A stretch of DNA of 64,000 nt. It comes from an uncultured Pseudomonadota bacterium (lineage in GTDB: Bacteria > Pseudomonadota > Gammaproteobacteria > Steroidobacterales > Steroidobacteraceae). Positions within the stretch are counted from its first letter, which is position 1, and every line of letters begins with the position of its first letter. Location of the stretch: positions 1 through 64,000 of the forward strand of contig CADEFJ010000001.1 in NCBI GenBank assembly GCA_902826575.1, written 5' to 3'. Below the pieces are notes generated by a model. That model did not search any database, had not been told where the DNA came from, and saw nothing but the letters and a program-made list of their open reading frames with translations. Both the position numbers and the translations under genes were made by a program. Of the stretch, positions 27,464-35,974 are shown piece by piece.

Positions 27464-29512
27464 ATGAAGAAAACCCGCAAACCACCCAGGAAGGAAGGCA
27501 GCGCCCGTGGCGCGCATCCCAGTCAACGTCGCCAGGGACAGCGTGCAGTTGGCCCGGGCGGGCACAAGCGCGCGCCCGTCAAGGCGGCCACCGGGCCCAT
27601 GGCCAGGGGCGTCGTCGAGGGCGTCGTCAGCGCGCACCGCGCCGGCTACGGTTTTGCGCGCGTCGAGGGCATGACCGATTCCGCCTTCATTCCGCCATTT
27701 GCGATGGCGGGGCTGATGCACGGCGATCGGATCCGGCTCACCGTCAAGCGCGACAGCTCCGGCCGCTATACCGGCGAGGTGCTTGGCGTGGTCGAGCACG
27801 GCGTGCGTGCCTTCCTCGGCACGATCGACGTCGAGGGGCGCACGATCCATGTGCTGTCCGCCGATCGGCGGCTGGCGCTGCGCTGCCAGGTCGCGGCGGC
27901 TGATCTCAACGGCGCGAAGCACGGCGACTGGGTCATCGCGGTGGTGACGCGCTATCCCGGCGCGAAGGGCGGGGCGCTGGCACGGGTCGAGCGACGACTC
28001 GATCCCGACCGGCCAGTCGAACTCGCGACCGAGACGGCGATCTCACGTTTCGGCTTGCCGAGTGAATTCCCGGCCGAGGTGCGCGCTGAGGCTGAATCCC
28101 ACGGGCAATCCGTCGATCCGCGGGAAGCTGCGCAACGCGTCGACCTGCGCTCGCTGCCGCTCGTCACGATCGACGGCGAGGATGCCCGCGATTTCGATGA
28201 CGCGGTGTACGCCGAGCCCCACGAACACGGCTTTCGCGTGGTGGTCGCGATCGCAGACGTGAGTCATTACGTACGCCACGGCAGTGCGCTCGATGCCGAG
28301 GCGGCCAAGCGCGCCACGTCGGTGTATTTCCCGTCGCGCGTCATTCCGATGCTGCCGCCGGCGCTGTCCGATCACCTGTGCTCGCTGCAGCCGAAGGTCG
28401 ACCGGCTGTGTTTCGCCGCTGACATGGTGATCACGAAGCAGGGGCAGCTCAAGTACGCGCGCTTCTATCCGGCGGTGATGCACTCGGCGGCGCGCCTGAC
28501 CTACACGCAGGCCCACGCGGCGCTCTTTGAGGGCCGGCCCGAGGCGCGCAAGGAAATCGGCCCGCTCATCGAGCGGCTGTTGCCTCTCGTCGATGTCTTC
28601 CGCGCGCTGCACAAGGCGCGGAGTCGGCGCGGTGCGCTCGATTTCGATGCGCCCGAGGCGACGTTCGATATCGACTCTCAGGACCGCGTGAAAGGCATCG
28701 TGCTGAAGTCACGCAACGACGCGCACCGCCTGATCGAGGAGTGCATGATCCTCGCCAATGTCGCGACCGCGCACGAACTGGCACGGCAGCGCGTCGGCTC
28801 GCTGTACCGCGTGCACGGCAAGCCGGACGAGGAGAAGCTCGATCGCCTGCTCGCGACGCTCGCCGCGCTCGGGTTTCCTGCGGAGATTCCGCAGAAGGTC
28901 ACGCCGCGGGACATCAAGCAGATCACGCACCGCATGGGCGCATCGCCCGCGCGCCCGTTCGTCGAGTCGCTGGTGGTGCGCTCGATGCCACAGGCCATCT
29001 ACCAGCCGGCGAACATCGGCCACTTCGGTCTTGCGCTCGAGGGTTATGCGCATTTCACCTCGCCGATCCGCCGTTATCCCGATCTCGTCGTGCACCGGAG
29101 CCTGAAGGCGATGCTCGGTGTCCCGGCACCGATCGGAGTGCGCTACGGCGCGGAAGAACTCGCGAGCCTCGGCGAGTCGACCTCGCGGCTCGAGAAGCGC
29201 GCCGATGAGGCCGATCGCTATGTGGATCAGTTCCTGAAGTGCAGCTGGCTGCGCGAACGGCTGGGCCAGACCTTCGAAGGGCTCGTTACGGCGGTGGTCG
29301 AATTCGGTTGCTTCGTGCAGATCCTCGAGGTGTCGGCCGACGGCCTGCTGCACATCGCGACGCTGGTCGACGACGCCTACGAACTCGACGCCGGCGGCCA
29401 CGCATGGATCGGCAAGCGCAGCAAGCGTCGCCTGGGCCTCGGCGAGCGCATTCGCGTGATCGTGACGAATGCGAATCCGGTCGAAGGGCTGATCGACCTG
29501 GAGCTCGCGTGA
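27464..29512 (+). CDS. rnr: Ribonuclease R (short form)
   Basis: Processive 3'-5' exoribonuclease of the RNB family that degrades structured RNA. The 682-aa protein has a basic N-terminus, cold-shock-like OB domains at about residues 50-200 and the RNB catalytic core beginning at TIDGEDARDFDDAVY (near 236-250). SRRGALDF, HFTSPIRRYPDLVVHR and a C-terminal S1 domain (GLVTAVVEFGCFVQI, LHIATLVDD) follow. It is shorter than E. coli RNase R (813 aa): the N-terminal helix-turn-helix domain and most of the lysine-rich tail are missing. It overlaps rlmB by GTGA. Confidence 0.93.
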   Translation: MKKTRKPPRKEGSARGAHPSQRRQGQRAVGPGGHKRAPVKAATGPMARGVVEGVVSAHRAGYGFARVEGMTDSAFIPPFAMAGLMHGDRIRLTVKRDSSGRYTGEVLGVVEHGVRAFLGTIDVEGRTIHVLSADRRLALRCQVAAADLNGAKHGDWVIAVVTRYPGAKGGALARVERRLDPDRPVELATETAISRFGLPSEFPAEVRAEAESHGQSVDPREAAQRVDLRSLPLVTIDGEDARDFDDAVYAEPHEHGFRVVVAIADVSHYVRHGSALDAEAAKRATSVYFPSRVIPMLPPALSDHLCSLQPKVDRLCFAADMVITKQGQLKYARFYPAVMHSAARLTYTQAHAALFEGRPEARKEIGPLIERLLPLVDVFRALHKARSRRGALDFDAPEATFDIDSQDRVKGIVLKSRNDAHRLIEECMILANVATAHELARQRVGSLYRVHGKPDEEKLDRLLATLAALGFPAEIPQKVTPRDIKQITHRMGASPARPFVESLVVRSMPQAIYQPANIGHFGLALEGYAHFTSPIRRYPDLVVHRSLKAMLGVPAPIGVRYGAEELASLGESTSRLEKRADEADRYVDQFLKCSWLRERLGQTFEGLVTAVVEFGCFVQILEVSADGLLHIATLVDDAYELDAGGHAWIGKRSKRRLGLGERIRVIVTNANPVEGLIDLELA

Positions 29513-30270
29513 GCGCCAGCGAGCGCCTGTACGGCCTGCACGCGGTGCGCGCCGTGCTGACGCGTGATCCCGCGCGGGTCACGCAGCTGATTCTTGCCCA
29601 TCACCGCGACGACCAGCGCATCGTCGCACTCGACGCCCTGGCGCGCGAAGCGGGCGTGGCTGTTCGGCGGGTCGATGCGCAGGCACTCAAAGGCCTCGTG
29701 GGCGAGGTCGTGCACCAGGGTGCGGTGGCCGAAGTCAGGCCGCTCGCGCCGTGGTCCGAGGACGACCTGATCGATGCGCTGCGCGACGCGAAGGCGCCGC
29801 TCGTGCTGGCACTCGATGGCGTACAGGACCCGCACAATCTCGGGGCCTGCCTGCGAACCGCCGACGCCTGCGGCGCCCTCGCCGTGGTCGTCCCGAAGGA
29901 CCGGGCGGCGCAGGTCAATGCGACCGTCAGAAAGGTCGCCGCCGGGGCCGCCGAGACCACGCCGGTCGTGGCCGTCACCAATCTGGCCCGTACATTCAAG
30001 CTGTTGAAGGACGCGGGCCTGTGGATCGTCGGCGCCGCAGGCGAGGCGGAAAAGACTGCCGCCGAGGTCGACCTGACCGGCCCGGTAGCCATCGTGATGG
30101 GCGCAGAAGGCAGCGGATTGCGGCAACTTACCCGCCAAAACTGCGATTTTCTCGTCAGATTGCCGCAATTGGGGGCCGTGGAGAGCCTGAATGTCTCGGT
30201 CGCGACCGGCATGCTGCTCTACGAAGCCACCCGCCAGCGCCAAATCTCGCGCCGCCCCTCTGGCCGTTAG
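29509..30270 (+). CDS. rlmB: 23S rRNA (guanosine-2'-O-)-methyltransferase RlmB
   Basis: SPOUT-family enzyme that 2'-O-methylates Gm2251 of 23S rRNA. From GTG 29509 the product is 253 aa, the family length. It has a substrate-binding N-domain (LYGLHAVRAVLTRDP) and the knotted motifs LALDGVQDPHNLGACLRTADA, IVMGAEGSGLR and LPQLGAVESLNVSVATGMLLYEA. GTG overlaps the rnr stop (GTGA). The last codons and stop lie inside a short dispersed repeat (30258-30293). The rnr-rlmB-rpsF order is standard. Confidence 0.95.
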   Translation: MSASERLYGLHAVRAVLTRDPARVTQLILAHHRDDQRIVALDALAREAGVAVRRVDAQALKGLVGEVVHQGAVAEVRPLAPWSEDDLIDALRDAKAPLVLALDGVQDPHNLGACLRTADACGALAVVVPKDRAAQVNATVRKVAAGAAETTPVVAVTNLARTFKLLKDAGLWIVGAAGEAEKTAAEVDLTGPVAIVMGAEGSGLRQLTRQNCDFLVRLPQLGAVESLNVSVATGMLLYEATRQRQISRRPSGR

Positions 30271-30293
30271 CTGCAATCTGTTCGCTGTTCGCC
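30258..30293. repeat. Dispersed repeat at the rlmB 3' end
   Basis: This 36-bp segment (starts CTCTGGCCG, ends CTGTTCGCTGTTCGCC) matches 29 of 36 positions with 41542-41577 downstream of radA, and a diverged inverted copy lies at about 41477-41514. It spans the rlmB stop codon. Confidence 0.6.
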
Positions 30294-30307
30294 GCGCGGC
30301 CCCCGCA

Positions 30308-30336
30308 TTGCGGCCCCCAGGCGCATCAGCTATCCT
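30308..30336 (+). promoter_or_regulatory. Promoter of the rpsF operon
   Basis: TTGCGG (30308-30313), a 17-bp spacer and TATCCT (30331-30336) precede rpsF. The start would be near 30343, giving a leader of about 57 nt that ends in a Shine-Dalgarno AAGGAG. The base run after the -10 (cgcgcgcc) is GC-rich, as for stringently controlled ribosomal promoters. Confidence 0.6.
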
Positions 30337-30399
30337 CGCGCGCCTTTTCCTTGCCACACCGCCGCGCCTCGGCAGGTGGCTAACCCATAAGGAGCACTC

Positions 30400-30795
30400 A
30401 TGAGGCACTACGAGATCGTTTTCCTGGTCCATCCGGACCAGAGTGAGCAGGTTCCGGCGATGATCGAGCGCTACACGGGCATGATCGCGGCCGGTGGCGG
30501 TGCAGTGCATCGCCTCGAGGACTGGGGCCGTCGCCAGCTCGCCTTTCCCATCGTCAAGGTTCACAAGGCGCACTACGTCCTGATGAACGTCGAGGCCGAC
30601 CAGAAGGTCCTCGCCGAACTCACCGGCGCGTTCCGCTTCAGCGATGCGGTGCTGCGTCACCTCGTCGTCGCGATGGACGAGGCCGTGACCGAGCCGTCGC
30701 CGATGGCGAAGGCCGAAGAGGAAGAGGCCAATGGCGGGCGCCGCGATCGCGTGCGCGACGATGGCGACGACGACAGCGCCGGCGATAACGCCTGA
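30400..30795 (+). CDS. rpsF: 30S ribosomal protein S6
   Basis: Binds 16S rRNA as a dimer with S18. The 131-aa protein starts [25 protein letters not shown] and contains [16 protein letters not shown] and [10 protein letters not shown], standard for S6. An acidic C-terminal tail ([20 protein letters not shown]) corresponds to the region glutamylated by RimK in E. coli. The Shine-Dalgarno AAGGAG lies 5 nt before the ATG. rpsR follows after 24 bp, and no priB lies between them. Confidence 0.97.
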   Translation: MRHYEIVFLVHPDQSEQVPAMIERYTGMIAAGGGAVHRLEDWGRRQLAFPIVKVHKAHYVLMNVEADQKVLAELTGAFRFSDAVLRHLVVAMDEAVTEPSPMAKAEEEEANGGRRDRVRDDGDDDSAGDNA

Positions 30796-30819
30796 GCCTG
30801 ACCAACCGAGGAATTCCAG

Positions 30820-31059
30820 ATGCCAGCACCCCGTCAGAGCCGGTTCTCCCGGCGCAAGAAGTTCTGCCGCTTCACCGCGGAAGGCGTCAAGCAGATCGAC
30901 TACAAGGATCTCGCGACGCTCAAGGGCTATATCACCGAAACCGGCAAGATCGTCCCGAGCCGCATCACCGGCACGAAGTCGTTCTACCAGCGCCAGCTTT
31001 CCGTGGCCGTCAAGCGTGCGCGGTTCCTCGCGCTGCTGCCGTACACGGACCAGCATTGA
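30820..31059 (+). CDS. rpsR: 30S ribosomal protein S18
   Basis: The 79-aa S18 has the family core [35 protein letters not shown], followed by the basic segment [23 protein letters not shown]. It heterodimerises with S6 on the platform of the 30S subunit. ATG 30820 has a Shine-Dalgarno-like GAGG 10-14 nt upstream. The length is normal (75-80 aa). Confidence 0.97.
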   Translation: MPAPRQSRFSRRKKFCRFTAEGVKQIDYKDLATLKGYITETGKIVPSRITGTKSFYQRQLSVAVKRARFLALLPYTDQH

Positions 31060-31067
31060 GGCTCGCC

Positions 31068-31517
31068 ATGGACGTCATTCTCCTGCAGAAAGTGGCCAAT
31101 CTCGGCACCATCGGTGACCGCGTCAACGTCAAGAGCGGTTACGGCCGCAACTACCTGCTGCCGCAGGGCAAAGCGACCCTGGCAACGCCCGCAAACGTGG
31201 CAAAGTTCGAGGCACGCCGCGCCGAGCTCGAGCGCGTCGCGCGCGAGCAGCACGGTGACGCCGAGCAGCGCGCCAAGGCGCTCGAGGGCTTCACCCTGAC
31301 GATCACCGCGAAGGCGGGTTCGGAAGGCAAGCTGTTCGGCTCGGTCGGCACGGCGGACATCGCCGAGGCGGCGACCAAGGCCGGCCAGAAGCTCACCCGC
31401 AGCGAAGTGCGCCTCCCGAATGGCCCGCTGCGCGTCGTGGGCGATCACGTCGTAAACTTGCACCTGCACACCGACGTGAACGTGCCGCTCGCTATTTCGA
31501 TCGTCGCCGAGGAGTAA
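31068..31517 (+). CDS. rplI: 50S ribosomal protein L9
   Basis: The 149-aa L9, identical in length to the E. coli protein, has the two-domain form: the N-terminal MDVILLQKVANLGTIGDRVNVKSGYGRNYLLPQGKA, a long connecting helix (FEARRAELERVAREQHGDAEQRAKAL) and a C-terminal domain. It binds domain V of 23S rRNA. ATG 31068 is 8 bp after rpsR. Confidence 0.97.
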   Translation: MDVILLQKVANLGTIGDRVNVKSGYGRNYLLPQGKATLATPANVAKFEARRAELERVAREQHGDAEQRAKALEGFTLTITAKAGSEGKLFGSVGTADIAEAATKAGQKLTRSEVRLPNGPLRVVGDHVVNLHLHTDVNVPLAISIVAEE

Positions 31518-31558
31518 CTCCGCTGTCCTTTCGCCCGAGTCCACTGCCAAATAGTGCG

Positions 31559-32923
31559 ATGCCGGGCGAGCCGCGGACCCCACCGCATTCCATCGAGGCG
31601 GAGCAATCCGTCCTCGGTGGGCTGTTGCTCGACTCCAGCGCCTGGGACCAGGTGGGCGACGTACTGACGGCCGAGGATTTCTACCGGCCCGATCACCGCC
31701 TGATCTTCGAGAGCATCGGCCTGCTGGCCGGCGAGGGCCGGCCGTGCGACGTGATCACCGTGTCCGAGCAGCTCGAGCGCAGCGGGCGCCTCGAGGACGC
31801 GGGCGGGCTCGCGTACCTCGGCAGGCTGGCGAGCGACACGCCCACCGCGGCCAACGTGCGCGCCTATGCAGGCATCGTGCGCGAGCGCTCGCTGCTGCGC
31901 CGGCTCGCCAAGGCCGGTGCCGACATCAGCGCGTCGGTCTTCCAGCAGCAGGGCGAGAGTGCGCGTGATCTGGTCGACCGCGCCGAGCAATCGGTGTTCG
32001 AGATCGCCGAGATGGGTGCCCGCGGCCGCGATGGCGCGCTCGCCGTGCGCTCCCTGCTGCCCGCCCTGATCGACAAGATCGACGAGTGGCACAACAATCC
32101 GGACGCGCTGCGCGGCCTGCCGACCGGCTTCACCGACTTCGACCGCAAGACCGGCGGCCTGCGCGGTGGCGACCTGATGATCGTTGCGGGGCGCCCGTCG
32201 ATGGGCAAGACCACGCTCGCGGTGAACATTGCCGAGTACGCGGCGGTGAATCCGAGCATCAAGGCCTCGGTGGTGATCTTCTCTATGGAAATGCCGTCCG
32301 AGCAGGTCATCACGCGCATGTTGTCGTCGATCGGTGGCGTGCCGCTGAATGCCATCCGCAGCGGCAAGGTCGCCGACGAGGATTGGGCGCGCATCACGAG
32401 TGCGACGAGCCAGCTGTCGGAAGCGCGGATCTTCGTCGACGAGACGCCCGGTCTGTCACCGACCGAACTGCGCGCCCGCGCGCGCCGCGTCAAGCGCGAG
32501 CACGGCGTCGATCTCATCGTCGTCGACTACCTGCAGCTGATGCAGGTGCACGGCTCGAAGGAAAATCGCGCCACCGAGATCGCCGAAATCTCCCGCGGCC
32601 TGAAGGCGCTCGCCAAGGAACTCAACGTACCGGTGATCGCGCTGTCGCAGCTCAATCGCGGCGTCGAGCAGCGCCAGGAGAAGAAGCCGGTGATGTCGGA
32701 CCTGCGCGAATCGGGTGCGCTCGAGCAGGACGCCGACATGATCCTGCTGATCTACCGCGAAGAGGTCTACGACAAGAACACGACCAAGAAGGGCCTGGCC
32801 GAAATCGAACTCGCCAAGCATCGCAACGGCGAGATCGGCACCATCCTGCTGACCTTCCAGGGGCCGTTCAGCCGCTTCGTCAACTACGCGCCCGACAGCT
32901 ATGCGGAGGGCGTGCTGCGGTGA
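31559..32923 (+). CDS. dnaB: Replicative DNA helicase DnaB
   Basis: Hexameric helicase that opens the fork ahead of DNA polymerase III. The 454-aa protein has the N-terminal primase-interacting domain (PPHSIEAEQSVLGGLLLD) and a RecA-type ATPase with Walker A GRPSMGKTTLAVNIA (about 211-225). LIVVDYLQLMQ (Walker B), ALSQLNRGVEQR (arginine finger region) and DLRESGALEQDADMI follow. No intein or other insertion is present. The 3' end overlaps alr as GTGA. Confidence 0.97.
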   Translation: MPGEPRTPPHSIEAEQSVLGGLLLDSSAWDQVGDVLTAEDFYRPDHRLIFESIGLLAGEGRPCDVITVSEQLERSGRLEDAGGLAYLGRLASDTPTAANVRAYAGIVRERSLLRRLAKAGADISASVFQQQGESARDLVDRAEQSVFEIAEMGARGRDGALAVRSLLPALIDKIDEWHNNPDALRGLPTGFTDFDRKTGGLRGGDLMIVAGRPSMGKTTLAVNIAEYAAVNPSIKASVVIFSMEMPSEQVITRMLSSIGGVPLNAIRSGKVADEDWARITSATSQLSEARIFVDETPGLSPTELRARARRVKREHGVDLIVVDYLQLMQVHGSKENRATEIAEISRGLKALAKELNVPVIALSQLNRGVEQRQEKKPVMSDLRESGALEQDADMILLIYREEVYDKNTTKKGLAEIELAKHRNGEIGTILLTFQGPFSRFVNYAPDSYAEGVLR

Positions 32924-33999
32924 CCCGGCTGATTCGCGCCGTCATCGACACACAAGCCCTGCGCGCCAATCTAGCCCGGATACGCAGCGTCGCCGCGGGT
33001 CGTCGCGTCGTTGCCGTGATCAAGGCCAATGCCTACGGCCACGGCAGCGTGGCGGTGGCGCGCGCGCTCGCGGACGACGCCGACGCCTTCGCGGTGGCGC
33101 GCCTCGAGGAGGGCGTCGCGTTGCGCGATGCGGGCGTCACCCGGCCGATCCTGCTGCTCGAGGGCGTGCTGTCGCGCGAGCAGCTCGGCGAAGCTGCCGC
33201 GCGGAACTTCGAACTCGTGGTCCACGAGGCTTCGCAGCTCGCGCTGCTCGAGGCCTGGCGCGGCACGCAGCGCTTCACGCTCTGGCTCAAGGTGAACACG
33301 GGGATGAATCGCCTGGGATTCGACCCGGCGGAGGTGGTGGCCGCGCGCGCGCGCCTCGCCGCGCTCACCGTACCGCCCGCGGTGCTTCGCTTGATGACCC
33401 ACCTCGCCCGGGCCGATGAGCGGGGCAGCGCCACAACCCACGAGCAACTCGCGCGTTTCGGCGCGATTGCCGCTCCCCTGGGCGTCGAGACCAGCAGCGC
33501 CAACTCCGCCGGCATCTTCGGCTGGCCCGCAGCACACGGCGACTGGGTGCGACCCGGGCTGTCGCTGTACGGCGTATCACCGTTTCCGCACGAGACGGCG
33601 GCGGCTCTCGGCCTCACGCCCGTCATGACGCTGACATCCACGGTGATCGCGGTGCGCGATGTGCGCGCCGACGATTGCGTCGGCTATGGCGGCGCCTGGC
33701 GCGCGCCGCGCGCCGCGCGCATCGCCATCCTCGCGGCGGGTTACGCCGACGGACTGCTGCGCAGCCTGCCGAGTGGTGCGCCGGTGCTGGTCGGCGGGCA
33801 GCGGGCCCCGCTGGTCGGACGCGTGTCGATGGACATGATCGCCGTCGACATCACCGGCGTGCCCGGCATCGAGGTGGGAAGTCCCGCGCTGCTCTGGGGG
33901 CGCGATCTGCCGGTGGAGGAGGTCGCGCGTTTCGCCAACACCATTCCTTACGAGCTGCTGTGCGGCGTGGCTCAGCGGGTGGCGTTCGAGCTGGCCTGA
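32920..33999 (+). CDS. alr: Alanine racemase
   Basis: PLP enzyme that makes D-alanine for peptidoglycan. The 359-aa protein has the PLP lysine (K35) in AVIKANAYGHG, the conserved LWLKVNTGMNRLG, SSANSAGIF, and the catalytic tyrosine in DCVGYGGAW. GRVSMDMIAVDIT is near the C-terminus. GTG 32920 overlaps the dnaB stop, so it is translationally coupled. The end overlaps the convergent binding-lipoprotein gene by 28 bp. dnaB-alr is the usual gammaproteobacterial order. Confidence 0.96.
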   Translation: MTRLIRAVIDTQALRANLARIRSVAAGRRVVAVIKANAYGHGSVAVARALADDADAFAVARLEEGVALRDAGVTRPILLLEGVLSREQLGEAAARNFELVVHEASQLALLEAWRGTQRFTLWLKVNTGMNRLGFDPAEVVAARARLAALTVPPAVLRLMTHLARADERGSATTHEQLARFGAIAAPLGVETSSANSAGIFGWPAAHGDWVRPGLSLYGVSPFPHETAAALGLTPVMTLTSTVIAVRDVRADDCVGYGGAWRAPRAARIAILAAGYADGLLRSLPSGAPVLVGGQRAPLVGRVSMDMIAVDITGVPGIEVGSPALLWGRDLPVEEVARFANTIPYELLCGVAQRVAFELA

Positions 34000-35186
34000 C
34001 CCGGTCCGACGAGCACGGCGTAGTCCGCCACCCAGCGATCGTAGGGTACGCAGCGGCCAAGCGCCGTTTCACAACTGTTTTCCGGCGTGCGCCAGAACCA
34101 GATGCGCTCGAAGTCTTCTGCGCCATGGCGCTTGCAGCCTTCGGGTCCCAGCTGCTCATTGCCCTCGCAAGCCGCGGTGACGACGGGCACCGTGCCGAAC
34201 GCAGCGGCGACGTCGCCCTGCACCCGGGTATTCACCGACCACTCCATCCAGCGATAGGCGCAGTTCGGATGGCGCGCCCGCGCCGACAGCATCGTCGTGT
34301 CCACCCAGCCAGTGGCGCCTTCCTGCGGTATCACGCCCGCAACCGGTCGCTTGACGGCGGCCAGCCTGTCGACCTGATACGGCCACGACACCGATGCGGC
34401 CAGGGCGGCATCGCGGAACGCTTCGACCTGCCCGTCCGCATCGAGCCAATAGCCCTGCACCAGCGGTTGCTGCCTGCGCAACAGGTCGAGCGCCGCCGTG
34501 TATTGCTTGTCGTCGAGCTGGTAGGGATTCAGGATGCCGAGATCGCGCTGGTGATACAGCAGGTAGAGCGCGGCATCGGCAATCTGCATTGCGCCGCCAT
34601 AGGCTTGCACGCGACCCCGGTTGTCCTTGCCGTCGGGCCAGACTTGCGGCTCGAGGACCGCCGACCACGAGGTCGGCGGCGTGTCGAAGACCCGCGTGTC
34701 ATACATCAGCCAGTTGGGAGCCCACTGGAACGGCACGCCGTAGTGCACGCCGTCGATGTAATGCCACAGCGCGCGCCGCAGGCGGATATCGATCGCGTTG
34801 TAGTTCGGCACCAGCAGCGTGTTGATCGGTTGCACGAGGCCACTGCGGATCAGCCGCAGGCTCGCGTCGCCGGGCGCGATCGCCAGGTCGTGGCCACCCT
34901 GAGCCATCAGCGGCACGATCTCGTCGGCGGTGGGCACGGCAGTGATCGTGACCTTGCAGCCGGTGTCGGTTTCGAACTGCGTGATCCAGGTGAAGCGCGG
35001 GTCATCGGGAACACGCGCGAAATGACGCGGCCACACGAGGATGTCGACGGCCCCTTCCAGCGCGCCGATCTCGGCCGGAAGTGTTGCCGCGGTGGTGGCG
35101 GCCTGCTGCGGCGCGGGTTGCTTGCCGCAGGCGGCGAGGGTGAGCGCCGCGACACACAGCAGCAGCGGACCGGCGCTATTTGCCAT
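33972..35186 (-). CDS. Polyamine-type extracellular solute-binding lipoprotein
   Basis: A 404-aa periplasmic binding protein (type 2) like PotD/YdcS. The lipobox LTLAACGKQ puts the lipidated Cys at residue 20, followed by a Pro/Ala/Thr linker. The first lobe has VDILVWPRHFARVPDD and FETDTGCKVTITAVPTADEIVPLM; later come VPFQWAPNWLMYDTR and GVIPQEGATGWVDTTMLSA. The last two are the hinge and ligand-pocket phrases of putrescine/spermidine binders. No permease or ATPase gene is adjacent. The signal peptide n-region (MANSAGP) has no Lys or Arg, which is odd, but a strong AAGGAGG site supports the ATG. Confidence 0.83.
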   Translation of the reverse strand: MANSAGPLLLCVAALTLAACGKQPAPQQAATTAATLPAEIGALEGAVDILVWPRHFARVPDDPRFTWITQFETDTGCKVTITAVPTADEIVPLMAQGGHDLAIAPGDASLRLIRSGLVQPINTLLVPNYNAIDIRLRRALWHYIDGVHYGVPFQWAPNWLMYDTRVFDTPPTSWSAVLEPQVWPDGKDNRGRVQAYGGAMQIADAALYLLYHQRDLGILNPYQLDDKQYTAALDLLRRQQPLVQGYWLDADGQVEAFRDAALAASVSWPYQVDRLAAVKRPVAGVIPQEGATGWVDTTMLSARARHPNCAYRWMEWSVNTRVQGDVAAAFGTVPVVTAACEGNEQLGPEGCKRHGAEDFERIWFWRTPENSCETALGRCVPYDRWVADYAVLVGPGQASSNATR

Positions 35187-35919
35187 GGCGGGAATCCTCC
35201 TTGGGCCGCACGTACAGCGTGGCGCTGTCGCCCGAGGTGACTTCGTTCACTTCGACGTAACGCTGCTTGCGGACCAGGTCGCTCAGCTTCGAAAAGCCGT
35301 AGTTGCGCGGATCGAAGGACGGGTGATTCTTCACCAGCAGCGAACCCACGGCACTCAGGGGTGACCAGCCGTTGTCGCGCGCCGTGGCGTCGATCGCCGG
35401 CCGCAGCAGCTTCTCGAGCGGCGGAACGGAAGCGGTGGGGGTGGCAGGCTCCTGTCGGGGGTCCGCCCGCAGGATCTCGGTGAAAATGAACTTGTCGCAG
35501 GCGGCGACGAAGGCTTCCGGGGTCTTTTTCTCGCCGAAACCGAATACCGCGGCGCCCGATTCACGCAGCCGCGTGGCGAGCGGCGTGAAATCGCTGTCGG
35601 AGGAGACGATGCAGTAGCCGTCCAGGTTGCCGGCGTGCAGCAGGTCCATCGCGTCGATGATCAGCGACGAATCGCTGGAATTCTTGCCGCGCGTGTAGCC
35701 GAACTGCTGGATGGGCTGGATTGCGAAGCGGTGCAGGTATTCCTTCCAGGCGCCGAGTCGCGTGGTGGTCCAGTCGCCGTAGGCGCGCTTGACGCTGGCG
35801 ATGCCGTAGCGCGCGATCTCGGCCAGCAGTTCCTCGATCAGCGAGGCCTGTGCATTCTCGGCATCGATCAGTACGGCCAGTCGTTCGGTTCGTTCAGTGC
35901 GTTCATTCTTGGCAGCCAT
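35176..35919 (-). CDS. NYN-domain RNase with OST-HTH/LOTUS domain
   Basis: A 247-aa cytoplasmic protein joining a PIN-like NYN nuclease domain (DUF88) and an OST-HTH (LOTUS) RNA-binding domain. The NYN part has LAVLIDAENAQ (near residue 14), GDWTTTRLGAWK, KNSSDSSLIIDAMDLL and YCIVSSDSDFTPLATRLRE, the acidic residues of which form the metal site. The C-terminal part (about 165-235) has LLRPAIDATARDNGWSPLSAVGSLLVKNHPSFDPRNYGFSKLSDLVR, typical of LOTUS. Its RNA targets are unknown. The end overlaps the lipoprotein gene by 11 bp on the same strand. Confidence 0.87.
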   Translation of the reverse strand: MAAKNERTERTERLAVLIDAENAQASLIEELLAEIARYGIASVKRAYGDWTTTRLGAWKEYLHRFAIQPIQQFGYTRGKNSSDSSLIIDAMDLLHAGNLDGYCIVSSDSDFTPLATRLRESGAAVFGFGEKKTPEAFVAACDKFIFTEILRADPRQEPATPTASVPPLEKLLRPAIDATARDNGWSPLSAVGSLLVKNHPSFDPRNYGFSKLSDLVRKQRYVEVNEVTSGDSATLYVRPKEDSRHGK

Positions 35920-35925
35920 GGCCGC

Positions 35926-35931
35926 ATTATG
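35926..35931 (-). promoter_or_regulatory. Possible -10 element of the NYN gene
   Basis: CATAAT on the minus strand is followed by 6 nt (gcggcc) and the ATG at 35919. There is no Shine-Dalgarno, so the transcript may be leaderless. No -35 hexamer is apparent. Confidence 0.4.
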
Positions 35932-35974
35932 CACCGTTATGCGAGACTCGAGCCCCCGACCCGTGGAGGCCCGC

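Noticed and set aside
29377..31056. A 559-codon minus-strand open frame across rlmB, rpsF and rpsR
   Set aside because: Antisense to ribosomal protein genes and without motifs.
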